Shown in pieces: positions 55,619 to 64,000 of a stretch of DNA of 64,000 nucleotides. How positions within the stretch are numbered: position 1 is the stretch's first letter; each line of letters opens with the position of its first letter. A program made the position numbers and the translations under genes. The DNA is taken from NCBI RefSeq assembly GCF_000968195.1, contig NZ_FO704550.1, positions 3,472,001 to 3,536,000 on the forward strand, in the 5' to 3' direction. A model generated the notes under the pieces. That model made no database searches and had not been told where the DNA came from. It saw nothing but the letters and a program-made list of their open reading frames with translations. The stretch is from Xenorhabdus doucetiae. Its GTDB lineage: Bacteria; Pseudomonadota; Gammaproteobacteria; Enterobacterales; Enterobacteriaceae.

Positions 55619-56771
55619 AATGCCTTTTCATAATGCTGAGACTCTGATATTTCTGATTCCTTTCAACGTCTTTTTTCCTGACGCCGTTTTTAAAAAAATT
55701 TTCACATTTTTAATCAGATGCCACATAAATTGGCAACCATGATTACGGGTAACCGTTTCATGTAACGATTGCCATAACCGCTCTATTTTGTTCAACCAGG
55801 GCGAATAAACCGGAAGGAATAAAAGTGTCACGCTTGGATTCTGTCGTAACCACGCTTTTACTGACTTACTTTTATGAATAATGTAGTTGTCTAAAATCAC
55901 GGTGAGCGTTTCTGCGTGACGATATTGGCGTTTTAATTCTTCTAACGTATTGATAAATAATTGAGCGCTTTTCTTCATGTAACCCGTAAAAACAATTTTG
56001 TTGGTCCGGACATCAAGACAACCCGCAACGTAGTATTTTTGATTTTTACCCGGCGTATTAATGCGTTTTTGCTGGCCTTTAAAATACCAGCCCGCCCCGA
56101 TTTTCGGGTTCAAGTGAATATCCACTTCATCTTCATAAACAACAGGATGTTTCTCTGACGCCCGGGAAAGCGCTTCGGTAATGCGGGCCATTTTTTCTTC
56201 ATATTCCGGATCGGGTAACTTGACTGTCGGGGCCGCTCTTCTCCAGACAATCCCTTGTTGACGGAAATAACGGTAAAGCGTGCTCATTGAAAGGGTGATA
56301 TTAAGTAACCTTTTGATTAAAAATACAAAAAAGGCCAGGCTCCATCGGGAACCGAGATAACCGAACTGTTGGGGAGAATGTTCCAATAGATAAGACAGAA
56401 AAGGCCAAAGTGGGGTTAAATGCCATCGGGTATGGCGGCCTGCCGGTAAACTGAGTAACCCCATCCATCCCAGCTCCCTAAACCGCTTAATCCAGCGCCA
56501 GACAGAAGACTCAGCGCAACACAGTTTATCGGCCACTTGGGAGACCGGCTCTCCTTGGCATAACCAGAGTATGCCCATGATCCGGCGGGCATAATTTTTA
56601 TCTGTGGTTTTTTGAACGACTTTTTTCATCTGGCGCCGTTCATTTCGGGAGGTTGGTGGTAAGATAAGCATAACTCAGTCCTTCCTTTTGCGGTTTCTTT
56701 TATTGCAATCAAGACATTCGCAAAAATAGGACTGAGTTTCTTTGAGACTCCTACCATTTTGGCAAGCCATT
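55619..56771 (-). mobile_element. IS630-family insertion sequence, copy 1 (1,153 bp)
   Basis: It is bounded by TA at 55617-55618 and 56772-56773, the expected target duplication. Imperfect terminal repeats begin AATGCCTTTTC and AATGGCTTGCC. It carries one transposase gene reading toward lower coordinates. The sequence is nearly identical to the copy at 59353-60505, which lies in the opposite orientation. Confidence 0.95.
55628..56671 (-). CDS. IS630-family transposase, copy 1
   Basis: The 347-residue DDE transposase has an N-terminal helix-turn-helix region (about 25-75) and catalytic residues Asp181 (VVYEDEVD), Asp261 (VILDNYIIHKS) and Glu297 (WLNKIERLW), the IS630 arrangement. It differs from the second copy at one residue seen (His instead of Gln in CQFMWHLIKN). 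Its start is preceded by an inverted repeat that hides the ribosome binding site, as described for copy 2. Confidence 0.95.
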   Translation of the reverse strand: MLILPPTSRNERRQMKKVVQKTTDKNYARRIMGILWLCQGEPVSQVADKLCCAESSVWRWIKRFRELGWMGLLSLPAGRHTRWHLTPLWPFLSYLLEHSPQQFGYLGSRWSLAFFVFLIKRLLNITLSMSTLYRYFRQQGIVWRRAAPTVKLPDPEYEEKMARITEALSRASEKHPVVYEDEVDIHLNPKIGAGWYFKGQQKRINTPGKNQKYYVAGCLDVRTNKIVFTGYMKKSAQLFINTLEELKRQYRHAETLTVILDNYIIHKSKSVKAWLRQNPSVTLLFLPVYSPWLNKIERLWQSLHETVTRNHGCQFMWHLIKNVKIFLKTASGKKTLKGIRNIRVSAL

Positions 56772-57759
56772 TAGTCCGTCCACTTCGTGCCTTATATATT
56801 CCTGATGAACATGCCGTAAATTCTGATCTATTACTTAAAAAGCTAGATGCAGCATTTATCAAGGAAGGTGGAACAATTATAGAAGAAAATGCTCAATGTG
56901 TGTTAGTTGAAAATGGTAAGGCAATAGGAGTTAAATTATTGAATGGAGAGTGCTTGCAGGCAAACAAGGTTATAGTCGCAGCAGGAGTAAACTCATTAGA
57001 ACTTCTATGTAATTTACCTGAAATTTCTAAAAGAATCCCTCCAATATTTGCAGGTTATGGTGTATCAATTTTAGTCAGGGTACCAGAAGGCAAAAAGTTG
57101 CCAACGTCGGTCATTCGTACTCCTAATAGGGCATTTGCATGTGGCCTACATTGTGTACCACGAGGTGAGAGAATTTTATATCTTGGTGCAACCAATATCT
57201 TGGCAGAGAAACCACGTAAACATGCTTTAATTTCTGATGTTCAATTTTTACTAGATTGTGCATTAGAGCAGTTAGATATTAATCTTTATGATGCTGAAAT
57301 TCTTTCAATTCAAGTCGGCAATAGACCCATTCCTGCTGATGGTTTTCCATTAATAGGGCCATGTGATGATACTAATATATGGCTTGTCACTGGAACATAT
57401 CGCGATGGATTACACCAATCCCCTTTATTAGCTAATTATATTGCTAATTCTTTGACTGGCGTGGAAAACTCGCAAATTAACCTTGAGGATTTTAACCCTA
57501 TCCGCCCACCATTAGCTGGCCTACCTCGTGAATTGATAGTTAAAGAAACTGTTCAACAAATGTTTGCTACAGGGTATGAATATCGTTGGGATATCAAACC
57601 CTATTGGCTACCATTGCTAGATAAGGGACTAACTGAAAACTATCAGGCTTTGATTGAATCTCTCCATCCTCATTTTACGCCTCCCCCAGAATTGGTCGCA
57701 TTTTCTTACCTTTATGAATCAATGCGTCAGAAATTACATGCTTACTATGGAGTATGGTC

Positions 57760-58611
57760 ATGAATTTCTCTCATGAATATCAAATTTTTATTGATAATGC
57801 TAGGAAACTTTTATCGGAAGCAGGTATTTGGGATGTCGAGTCAGATCTTGAATGTTTGGTCGATCGTTATTTGGAAAGACGCAATAAAGAACAAGCTTAT
57901 AATGAATTCATGCTTGCAGTTTATGAACGCTGTAATCGCATACCGCTTGGGCATATTGTTAACTCTATAAATTTTGATGGATTACCTTTAGTTGTTGGTT
58001 CTGGAGTATTTGTTCCTCGCACTCATAGTCAACTTATTCATAAATGGATTAACAAAGAGAGTAACATTCCTTTTGATTCAACTGTCTTAGATTTATGTTC
58101 AGGATGTGGTGCAATTGGTTTATCAATCGCTAAACGTCGTCCAGATTTAAATGTTGTTTGCGTAGAATACGATACGGTGGCCTTTCAATATTTAGTAAGA
58201 AATATTAATAGATTATCTAGTTTATCTATAAAGGCCCAAGCATTTCAAACTGATTTACGTGATCTTCAATCACTGGATAAATTTAAAGAGTCAGTCTCAT
58301 TAATTGTAGCTAATCCGCCATACGTACCAGAAAAATACTCAATATTACCAGAATGGGAGAAACATCATCCTTATGTTTCCGTATATTCTGGAGATGATGG
58401 ACTGGATTTAATTCGTTTGATCATAATTCAATCTAAGCAATCTCTTAAAGCAAATGGATGGTTGGTTATTGAACACCAAGAAAATCAACAAGATGTCATA
58501 AGAAATCTATTTTTAAAAGAAGGTTTTTCCCAAGTTAGAACAATTATTGATAATAATTTTTCAGACACAACTGGTCTTTCAGTTATTACTATTGGTATAA
58601 ATAACTTTTAA
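57760..58611 (+). CDS. HemK/PrmC-like SAM-dependent methyltransferase
   Basis: The 283-residue protein is laid out like PrmC: a helical N-terminal domain, then a hinge (LPLVVGSGVFVPR, about 86-98). A class I SAM fold follows, with VLDLCSGCGAIGLSIA near 110-125 and the amide-methylating NPPYVPEKY motif near 187. Being in a biosynthetic cluster, it probably methylates a small molecule or carrier-bound amide rather than release factors; this is inference. ATG 57760 overlaps the oxidase stop (ATGA) with GGAG upstream, so the two are coupled; ATG 57754 is also possible. AT-rich and apparently intact. Confidence 0.82.
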   Translation: MNFSHEYQIFIDNARKLLSEAGIWDVESDLECLVDRYLERRNKEQAYNEFMLAVYERCNRIPLGHIVNSINFDGLPLVVGSGVFVPRTHSQLIHKWINKESNIPFDSTVLDLCSGCGAIGLSIAKRRPDLNVVCVEYDTVAFQYLVRNINRLSSLSIKAQAFQTDLRDLQSLDKFKESVSLIVANPPYVPEKYSILPEWEKHHPYVSVYSGDDGLDLIRLIIIQSKQSLKANGWLVIEHQENQQDVIRNLFLKEGFSQVRTIIDNNFSDTTGLSVITIGINNF

Positions 58612-58658
58612 TCTTCAGTAGTTAATCTAGTGAATAACAAATTACAGGAGTAACACAA

Positions 58659-59081
58659 ATGAATCAGAGAAATGAACAAGATTGGATGACAATACGTAAA
58701 TCACGTACAACTGGCATTTTGAATCAAGCTATTAAAGAAGATTTAACTGGTTTCACAGTAACGAAGCGTATTGACAAAAAAATCACAACAGATAAAGGTA
58801 AAACTTTTACTGAATTTGTTTCGTGCTCTTATTTAGGTTTAGAAAACCACCCCGCTTTAATAGAAGCAGCTAAACAAGCAATGAGCAAAACTGGAATTCA
58901 TCTATCATCATCTCGTGGAGCTATGCGCCCACAATATCTACAACAATTAGAAGAATTGTTATCAGAGATTTACAGAGGGAATTCAGTTGTTGTTTTTACA
59001 TCTACCAGTAATGTTCATCTTGGTGTACCTTGGATTCGCATAGTAAGTGCAATTTCTAAGAAAGGCGGTCAGTTGCTATAG
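58659..59081 (+). pseudogene. Alpha-oxoamine synthase-like PLP enzyme, 3' truncated
   Basis: Only the first ~124 residues of a normally ~400-residue enzyme remain. SCSYLGLENHPALIEAAKQA and the SSSRGAMRPQYLQQLEELLS block match the N terminus of the 8-amino-7-oxononanoate synthase/KBL/CqsA family, which condenses amino acids with acyl-CoA. The PLP lysine and aspartate lie in the missing part. The frame enters a palindromic element at 59029 and stops at 59081. AGGAG precedes the ATG. The enzyme is certainly inactive here. Confidence 0.8.
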
Positions 59082-59172
59082 TAGGCATCTTTCTCGCCAA
59101 AGGAAAATGCACTATGGCCTATACGCAACTGACCGCCTTTCTTAGAAATTGCACTTACTATGCGAATCCAAG
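59029..59172. repeat. 144-bp palindromic element with perfect 48-bp inverted arms
   Basis: Bases 59029-59076 are the exact reverse complement of 59125-59172 (48 of 48). The central 48 bp is itself a degenerate inverted repeat (TATAGTAGGCAT... against ...GCACTATGGCCTATA). It could be a MITE-like insertion or the scar of a deletion between inverted sequences. It sits exactly where the oxoamine synthase is cut off and where the chorismate mutase loses its natural start. Confidence 0.92.
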
Positions 59173-59385
59173 AAGACAAACCATCAAAATATATTACAAC
59201 CATATAGGGATTCATTAGATATTATTAATGCTAAAATCCTTACTCTTCTTTCTGAGCGCATGAGTATCTGCATGAAAATAGCGGAAATAAAAGCAAAAAA
59301 AAATATTCCAATGATGCAACCTCAACGCATAAATTCACTAATGAAACTATTAAATGGCTTGCCAAAATGGTAGGAGTCTCAAAGA

Positions 59386-59452
59386 AACTCAGTCCTATTT
59401 TTGCGAATGTCTTGATTGCAATAAAAGAAACCGCAAAAGGAAGGACTGAGTT
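59386..59452 (+). promoter_or_regulatory. Inverted repeat hiding the transposase ribosome binding site
   Basis: AACTCAGTCCT (59386-59396) and AGGACTGAGTT (59442-59452) are perfect 11-bp arms. The right arm holds AGGA and ends at the base before the ATG. Read-through transcripts from outside would fold and keep transposase untranslated, a device known in several IS families. The same sequence is present in copy 1. Confidence 0.65.
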
Positions 59453-60496
59453 ATGCTTATCTTACCACCAACCTCCCGAAATGAACGGCGCCAGATGAAA
59501 AAAGTCGTTCAAAAAACCACAGATAAAAATTATGCCCGCCGGATCATGGGCATACTCTGGTTATGCCAAGGAGAGCCGGTCTCCCAAGTGGCCGATAAAC
59601 TGTGTTGCGCTGAGTCTTCTGTCTGGCGCTGGATTAAGCGGTTTAGGGAGCTGGGATGGATGGGGTTACTCAGTTTACCGGCAGGCCGCCATACCCGATG
59701 GCATTTAACCCCACTTTGGCCTTTTCTGTCTTATCTATTGGAACATTCTCCCCAACAGTTCGGTTATCTCGGTTCCCGATGGAGCCTGGCCTTTTTTGTA
59801 TTTTTAATCAAAAGGTTACTTAATATCACCCTTTCAATGAGCACGCTTTACCGTTATTTCCGTCAACAAGGGATTGTCTGGAGAAGAGCGGCCCCGACAG
59901 TCAAGTTACCCGATCCGGAATATGAAGAAAAAATGGCCCGCATTACCGAAGCGCTTTCCCGGGCGTCAGAGAAACATCCTGTTGTTTATGAAGATGAAGT
60001 GGATATTCACTTGAACCCGAAAATCGGGGCGGGCTGGTATTTTAAAGGCCAGCAAAAACGCATTAATACGCCGGGTAAAAATCAAAAATACTACGTTGCG
60101 GGTTGTCTTGATGTCCGGACCAACAAAATTGTTTTTACGGGTTACATGAAGAAAAGCGCTCAATTATTTATCAATACGTTAGAAGAATTAAAACGCCAAT
60201 ATCGTCACGCAGAAACGCTCACCGTGATTTTAGACAACTACATTATTCATAAAAGTAAGTCAGTAAAAGCGTGGTTACGACAGAATCCAAGCGTGACACT
60301 TTTATTCCTTCCGGTTTATTCGCCCTGGTTGAACAAAATAGAGCGGTTATGGCAATCGTTACATGAAACGGTTACCCGTAATCATGGTTGCCAATTTATG
60401 TGGCAACTGATTAAAAATGTGAAAATTTTTTTAAAAACGGCGTCAGGAAAAAAGACGTTGAAAGGAATCAGAAATATCAGAGTCTCAGCATTATGA
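59453..60496 (+). CDS. IS630-family transposase, copy 2
   Basis: The 347-residue protein has the same DDE residues as copy 1 (Asp181, Asp261, Glu297) and Gln in CQFMWQLIKN where copy 1 has His. The reading frame is intact, so both elements may be active. It interrupts the chorismate mutase gene. Confidence 0.95.
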   Translation: MLILPPTSRNERRQMKKVVQKTTDKNYARRIMGILWLCQGEPVSQVADKLCCAESSVWRWIKRFRELGWMGLLSLPAGRHTRWHLTPLWPFLSYLLEHSPQQFGYLGSRWSLAFFVFLIKRLLNITLSMSTLYRYFRQQGIVWRRAAPTVKLPDPEYEEKMARITEALSRASEKHPVVYEDEVDIHLNPKIGAGWYFKGQQKRINTPGKNQKYYVAGCLDVRTNKIVFTGYMKKSAQLFINTLEELKRQYRHAETLTVILDNYIIHKSKSVKAWLRQNPSVTLLFLPVYSPWLNKIERLWQSLHETVTRNHGCQFMWQLIKNVKIFLKTASGKKTLKGIRNIRVSAL

Positions 60497-60638
60497 AAAG
60501 GCATTTAAAAGAAAGATCTCAAGAATTCAAGTTAAGAGAAGAGTATACAAAATCAATATTTGATTTAATTATTAAGGAAACATGTTATCAAGAAAGTATC
60601 TTGATAGAAAACTTTTTAAAAAATAAAGATAAATAAAG

Positions 60639-62690
60639 ATGAAAATACTACTTATTGATAATTACGACTCTTTTACACAAAATATCGCTCAATACTTATA
60701 CGAAGTTACTGGCGTGGAACCCGCTGTAGTGGCTAACTCTGTATCTTATGACGAGTTATTTATAAATAACTATGATGCAGTAGTTATTTCACCAGGCCCT
60801 GGTCATCCATCTGTATTCAATGATTTTGGGGTTTGCTCTAAAGTAATTCAAAATTCTAATATTCCTTTGTTAGGGATTTGTCTTGGTCATCAAGGAATTG
60901 TTTTATCCTTTGGTGGTTCTGTAAACCATGCACCTAAACCAGTGCATGGCTATCGCGACAGAATAAATCATACAAAAGATGGTTTGTTTTACAACTTACC
61001 TAAACGTTTTGAAGTTGTCAGGTACCACTCTTTAATATGCAATAACTTACCAGATGATTTAAAATGTTCAGCTTGGACTGATGATGGTTTAGTCATGGCA
61101 GTGGAACACAAAACAAAACCTATTTTTGGAGTCCAATTTCATCCTGAATCCATTTATTCTGAATATGGACATGAAATACTGAAAAACTTTATTGAAATAG
61201 CCAAAAAATATAATGAAAAAAGGGAAAAAAACCCTTGTTCAGTAATTGACTCCTATTTACTAATAGGAGGTAAAACTCATTATACTTTAAATGCCCGTGA
61301 ATATGAAACAAAAATAGATCCTGAACTATTTTTTATGCATAATTATGGTGGTGAAAATTACGCCTTCTGGCTTGACAGTGAAAAATCCGATAATCCAAAA
61401 TCTCGATTTTCAATAATGGGTGGTAATGATTCTTCGCAATCCATTATTATACGGTACGGCGTTCAAACAGAAACATTAAATATGATCGGCCCAGATGGTG
61501 AAACCTGTATTCAAGGTGATTTTTTTTCACAATTATCTATTTTATTAGAAAAAATTGAAATATCTTCACCTAAAGAACTTCCTTTTGGATTCAAAGGAGG
61601 ATTTATTGGTTATCTAGGGTATGAACTAAAATCACTAACAATAGGAGAAAAAAAACACAACTCAGAATACCCAGATTTTTTATTGATATTCACTCCCCAT
61701 TTTTTTGTTTTCGATCATTTTACAGAAAAGATTTACGAATGTATTTTGCTACCTTATGGAGATATTCCAAAATGGTCAACAAAAAACATCCCTATACACA
61801 ATAAAGAAATAAGGAAAAACATCCCTAACTTTTCTCCTGGGCCTGTAGAATACAATAAAATAGACCTTAAAGACTCTCAAGAAAAATATATAAATAAAAT
61901 AGAAAAAACACTTCAGTATATTAAAGATGGAGAATCTTATGAAGTATGCTTAACTAACAGAGCAAAAATGAGTTATACCTATCCACCTTTTTATGCTTAT
62001 AAAAGAATGCGTCATATAAGCCCTGTTCCTTATGGTGCATATTTATCATGCGGTGACTTTTATATACTAAGTGCTTCTCCTGAAACGTTTTTATCTATTG
62101 ATTCCGCTAGAAATATTGAGTCTAGACCTATAAAAGGAACAAGGGCAAGAGGAAGAACAAAAAGTGAAGATCAATTACTATGGAATAATTTGAATAATTC
62201 TAAAAAAGATAGAGCTGAAAATTTAATGATTGTTGATCTTGTACGTCATGACCTCAATCATGTATGTACCCCGGGAAGTGTACATGTTCCTGAACTATTC
62301 AAAATTGAAAGTTTTTCTTCTGTCCATCAATTAGTTTCAACAATACGTGGTCAATTGAGAGATAATATGCCTGTAATGGAAGCTGTTCGTGCCTGCTTTC
62401 CTGGAGGTTCAATGACTGGAGCACCGAAGAAGCGTACAATGGAAATTATCGATTCTTTAGAATCTTCAGCTAGAGGAATTTATTCCGGAGCTCTTGGATG
62501 GTTCTCTTTTAGCGGCGAAGTAGAATTAAGCATTATTATACGTACAGCAGTATTACGCGGTAAATGTGCAGAATTTGGTATAGGCGGTGCTATTGTCGCT
62601 GATTCTGATCCTTATGGAGAGTTCGAAGAAACATTGGTTAAAGCTAGTGTGCCACACTTTTGTTTTAGTGATATTAAGGGGAATATGTGA
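60639..62690 (+). CDS. papA: 4-amino-4-deoxychorismate synthase, fused glutaminase-synthase (PapA/PabAB type)
   Basis: The 683-residue fusion has an N-terminal glutamine amidotransferase (catalytic Cys81 in GICLGHQG, His168 and Glu170 in GVQFHPES) and a chorismate-binding synthase domain (about 230-680). PIKGT (Lys499) marks aminodeoxychorismate synthases; anthranilate synthases have PIAGT-like sequences. FPGGSMTGAPKKRTMEIID and the IGGAIVADSDP motif complete the site. The domain order equals that of CmlB and PapA of antibiotic producers. It starts two bases after the papB stop and overlaps papC. AT-rich codon use. Confidence 0.88.
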   Translation: MKILLIDNYDSFTQNIAQYLYEVTGVEPAVVANSVSYDELFINNYDAVVISPGPGHPSVFNDFGVCSKVIQNSNIPLLGICLGHQGIVLSFGGSVNHAPKPVHGYRDRINHTKDGLFYNLPKRFEVVRYHSLICNNLPDDLKCSAWTDDGLVMAVEHKTKPIFGVQFHPESIYSEYGHEILKNFIEIAKKYNEKREKNPCSVIDSYLLIGGKTHYTLNAREYETKIDPELFFMHNYGGENYAFWLDSEKSDNPKSRFSIMGGNDSSQSIIIRYGVQTETLNMIGPDGETCIQGDFFSQLSILLEKIEISSPKELPFGFKGGFIGYLGYELKSLTIGEKKHNSEYPDFLLIFTPHFFVFDHFTEKIYECILLPYGDIPKWSTKNIPIHNKEIRKNIPNFSPGPVEYNKIDLKDSQEKYINKIEKTLQYIKDGESYEVCLTNRAKMSYTYPPFYAYKRMRHISPVPYGAYLSCGDFYILSASPETFLSIDSARNIESRPIKGTRARGRTKSEDQLLWNNLNNSKKDRAENLMIVDLVRHDLNHVCTPGSVHVPELFKIESFSSVHQLVSTIRGQLRDNMPVMEAVRACFPGGSMTGAPKKRTMEIIDSLESSARGIYSGALGWFSFSGEVELSIIIRTAVLRGKCAEFGIGGAIVADSDPYGEFEETLVKASVPHFCFSDIKGNM

Positions 62691-63568
62691 ATAACCTTAA
62701 AATAGTCATTCTAGGTAGTAACGGTGCTATAGGTTCTTTTTTGGGACGTATTTTTTCTACTTCTGGTCATACTGTACATGGAATAGATAAACAACTTTCA
62801 GGAAATTATACATCTTATTCCCAAATAGACTTATTAGATCCTATTTCAAATATTGATGAAATATTCAATGAAGCAGATGTAATAATATTTACGTTACCTG
62901 AAACAGTTGCAATTAAAGCATTGCCATGGGTTTTATCAGCTATCAACGATAATGTATTGATAGTGTCAACTTGCTCTGTTCAAGAACCTTTTTACTCTTC
63001 ATTAAAAACTATTTCTCCTCAACAACCTTTTATTGGTATTAACCCCATGTTTTCTCCCTCCCTACAGGAGAAGAATCGTCCCGTAATTTTAATTATCGAA
63101 GATATGCATAATGAACATGGCTGGATTGAATTAGTATTGACAAAGTTTCAAATGCGTATTACTAAAATGCGACCAAAAGAGCATGATAAAGTCATGGCGC
63201 TATGTCAAGTGTTACCCCATGCACTTATACTAGCATTTGGTTTGGCATTAAAAGCGAATTCAATTGATATAAATGTGTTATATAATATCACCCCACCTCC
63301 AATGCGTACAATGTTAGCTTTATTGTCAAGACTCTTGGTTAATCCAAAGGAAATTTATTGGGATATTCAATATGAAAATTATATGGCTGTAGAAATTCGT
63401 AAAAATATATTAGATGAATTATCTTTGTTAGATTCAATGGTTCAGTCTGGAGATAAGGTAGAATTTAATCATTCCTTAGATGAAATTAAACTAAAATTAG
63501 GGGAATGGCTCTATACTAGCTATACTGATTGTCAACACATTTTTCAAATTTTAAATGAAGATAAGTAA
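62687..63568 (+). CDS. papC: 4-amino-4-deoxyprephenate dehydrogenase-like protein (PapC type)
   Basis: The 293-residue TyrA homologue has an N-terminal NAD-binding motif ILGSNGAIGSFLGRIF and a helical C-terminal half (about 165-285). It starts at GTG overlapping the papA stop by four bases. In the p-aminophenylalanine pathway PapC oxidatively decarboxylates 4-amino-4-deoxyprephenate to 4-aminophenylpyruvate. No ACT or mutase domain is fused, unlike housekeeping TyrA. An ordinary prephenate dehydrogenase role is less likely beside papA. Confidence 0.82.
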   Translation: MNNLKIVILGSNGAIGSFLGRIFSTSGHTVHGIDKQLSGNYTSYSQIDLLDPISNIDEIFNEADVIIFTLPETVAIKALPWVLSAINDNVLIVSTCSVQEPFYSSLKTISPQQPFIGINPMFSPSLQEKNRPVILIIEDMHNEHGWIELVLTKFQMRITKMRPKEHDKVMALCQVLPHALILAFGLALKANSIDINVLYNITPPPMRTMLALLSRLLVNPKEIYWDIQYENYMAVEIRKNILDELSLLDSMVQSGDKVEFNHSLDEIKLKLGEWLYTSYTDCQHIFQILNEDK

Positions 63569-63583
63569 GAAGGAGTGAAAGTG

Positions 63584-64000
63584 ATGTCATTTAGTGGCAC
63601 TACCAAAACCAATGAGCAAGCGGGACTTCGTAATTGGCTAGGATTATTGATATTAATGCTACCTGTTTTATTAGTCACAGTAGACAATACTATTTTAGGT
63701 TTCGCTTTGCCAAAGATAGCAAGTGCACTGGAACCAAGTGCAAACCAACAATTATGGATAATTGACGCTTATGCATTGGTATTAGCAGGACTTTTAGTTT
63801 CTATGGGGAGCATTGGTGATCGTATTGGCCACCGTTTTTTATTATTATTTGGTTCATTGGGATTCACAGTTGTTTCAGTTTTGACAGCATTGTCTACATC
63901 CCCAGAGCAATTGATTATAGGGAGAGCTGCACTTGGTTTTTTCGGTGCAATGTTGATGCCATCAACTTTAGCATTAATCAGTTCTCTTTTTAAAAATCGT
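63584..64000 (+). CDS. MFS transporter of the DHA2 (EmrB/QacA) type, N-terminal part
   Basis: 139 residues lie inside the window; the gene continues beyond the right edge. It starts with ATG 63584, eight bases after AAGGAG and 15 bp after papC. The first segments contain VTVDNTILGFALPKIA, a DHA2-type helix 1, and MFS motif A as GSIGDRIGHR near residue 83. DHA2 members have 14 membrane helices and export drugs by proton antiport. Its position suggests it exports the cluster product and gives self-protection. Confidence 0.85.
   Translation, partial: MSFSGTTKTNEQAGLRNWLGLLILMLPVLLVTVDNTILGFALPKIASALEPSANQQLWIIDAYALVLAGLLVSMGSIGDRIGHRFLLLFGSLGFTVVSVLTALSTSPEQLIIGRAALGFFGAMLMPSTLALISSLFKNR

Larger units (their letters stand above)
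55176..57763 (+). pseudogene. FAD-dependent oxidoreductase (D-amino-acid/glycine-oxidase family), frameshifted and IS-interrupted
   Basis: The ATG at 55176 has AGGAA upstream. The N terminus FIVIGSGAIGSSISYELA is a Rossmann dinucleotide-binding motif. Near 55272 a missing G (TCGGCAAT for TCGGGCAAT) shifts the frame; after it the protein continues as SASKAAGAMNGCFGEI. At 55618 an IS630 element interrupts it. Removing the IS and one TA joins LNPNDL to VRPLRALYIP in frame, and the rest runs to 57763 with the C-terminal FAD motif NIWLVTGTYRDGLHQSP. The intact enzyme would be about 475 residues, of the DAO/ThiO fold, likely oxidising an amine or amino acid. Confidence 0.85.
59353..60505 (+). mobile_element. 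IS630-family insertion sequence, copy 2 (1,153 bp)
   Basis: It has the same length and ends as copy 1, bounded by TA at 59351-59352 and 60506-60507. It carries the transposase on the plus strand. With copy 1 it forms 1.15-kb inverted repeats flanking 2.6 kb of the cluster. Confidence 0.95.
59149..60636 (+). pseudogene. papB: Chorismate-mutase-like enzyme (PapB type), IS-interrupted and 5' damaged
   Basis: The AroQ-type sequence LQPYRDSLDIINAKILTLLS and MKIAEIKAKKNI shows the helical chorismate mutase fold. An IS630 copy splits it at TA 59351-59352. Deleting the IS joins MKLL to KERSQEFKLREEYTKSIFDL and runs to a stop at 60636, so the downstream half is intact. The original start is lost in the palindrome; TTG 59149 lies inside the palindrome and lacks a ribosome binding site. 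Next to papA and papC it would rearrange 4-amino-4-deoxychorismate to 4-amino-4-deoxyprephenate. Confidence 0.8.

Noticed and set aside
60639..62690. Anthranilate synthase (TrpEG or phenazine PhzE)
   Set aside because: The PIKGT motif with lysine and the papB/papC neighbours favour aminodeoxychorismate synthase; PhzE has the reverse domain order.
1..64000. CRISPR arrays, tRNA or rRNA genes
   Set aside because: No regularly spaced repeats and no tRNA cloverleaf or rRNA sequence recognised anywhere in the window.

Overview
The window looks like a chromosome segment from an entomopathogenic member of the Morganellaceae, most likely Xenorhabdus or Photorhabdus. Three things point there. The housekeeping genes are close to Escherichia coli in sequence and order. 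The prtA-inh-prtBCD protease operon is of the Photorhabdus type. ERIC-type repeats are present, and AT-rich cargo genes resemble virulence factors and natural-product enzymes. The genus is inferred; no rRNA or other diagnostic marker is present.

Region 1 (1-36.9 kb) is mostly conserved core. It holds gmhB (partial), metNIQ behind a MetJ-type operator, rcsF, trmO, proS, nlpE and rof. After these come tilS, accA, dnaE, rnhB, lpxB, lpxA, fabZ, lpxD, skp, bamA, rseP, cdsA, uppS, dxr, frr, pyrH, tsf and rpsB, mostly on the minus strand, then map, glnD and dapD on the plus strand, and yaeH. This is the lipid A, outer-membrane-assembly and translation block of enterobacteria. Two small accessory spots interrupt it: a gene for a protein resembling Rhodococcus equi VapA together with a DMT transporter around tilS, and an orphan antitoxin-like regulator after dapD.

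Region 2 (36.9-47.8 kb) is a second conserved block (yqcA, truC, yqcC, syd, queF, ppnN, xni). Syd and queF, usually neighbours, are separated here by an AT-rich insertion of three genes: two tandem class II cholesterol-oxidase-like flavoproteins and a YopJ/AvrA-type acetyltransferase effector. ppnN carries a single-base frameshift. queF has a 12-bp inverted repeat that would bury its ribosome binding site.

Region 3 (47.8-54.3 kb) is a complete type I secretion operon on the minus strand: serralysin protease PrtA, periplasmic inhibitor Inh, and the ABC, membrane-fusion and outer-membrane components.

Region 4 (55-64 kb) is a strongly AT-rich, decaying biosynthetic cluster on the plus strand. 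It holds an amino-acid-oxidase-like flavoenzyme (frameshifted and IS-interrupted), a HemK-like methyltransferase, an alpha-oxoamine synthase (truncated by a 144-bp palindromic element), a chorismate mutase (IS-interrupted), an aminodeoxychorismate synthase, a prephenate-dehydrogenase homologue and an MFS exporter running off the window. The last three enzymes form the route from chorismate to 4-aminophenylpyruvate, the precursor of p-aminophenylalanine. Two near-identical IS630-family copies (1,153 bp each, TA target duplications) sit in opposite orientation inside it.
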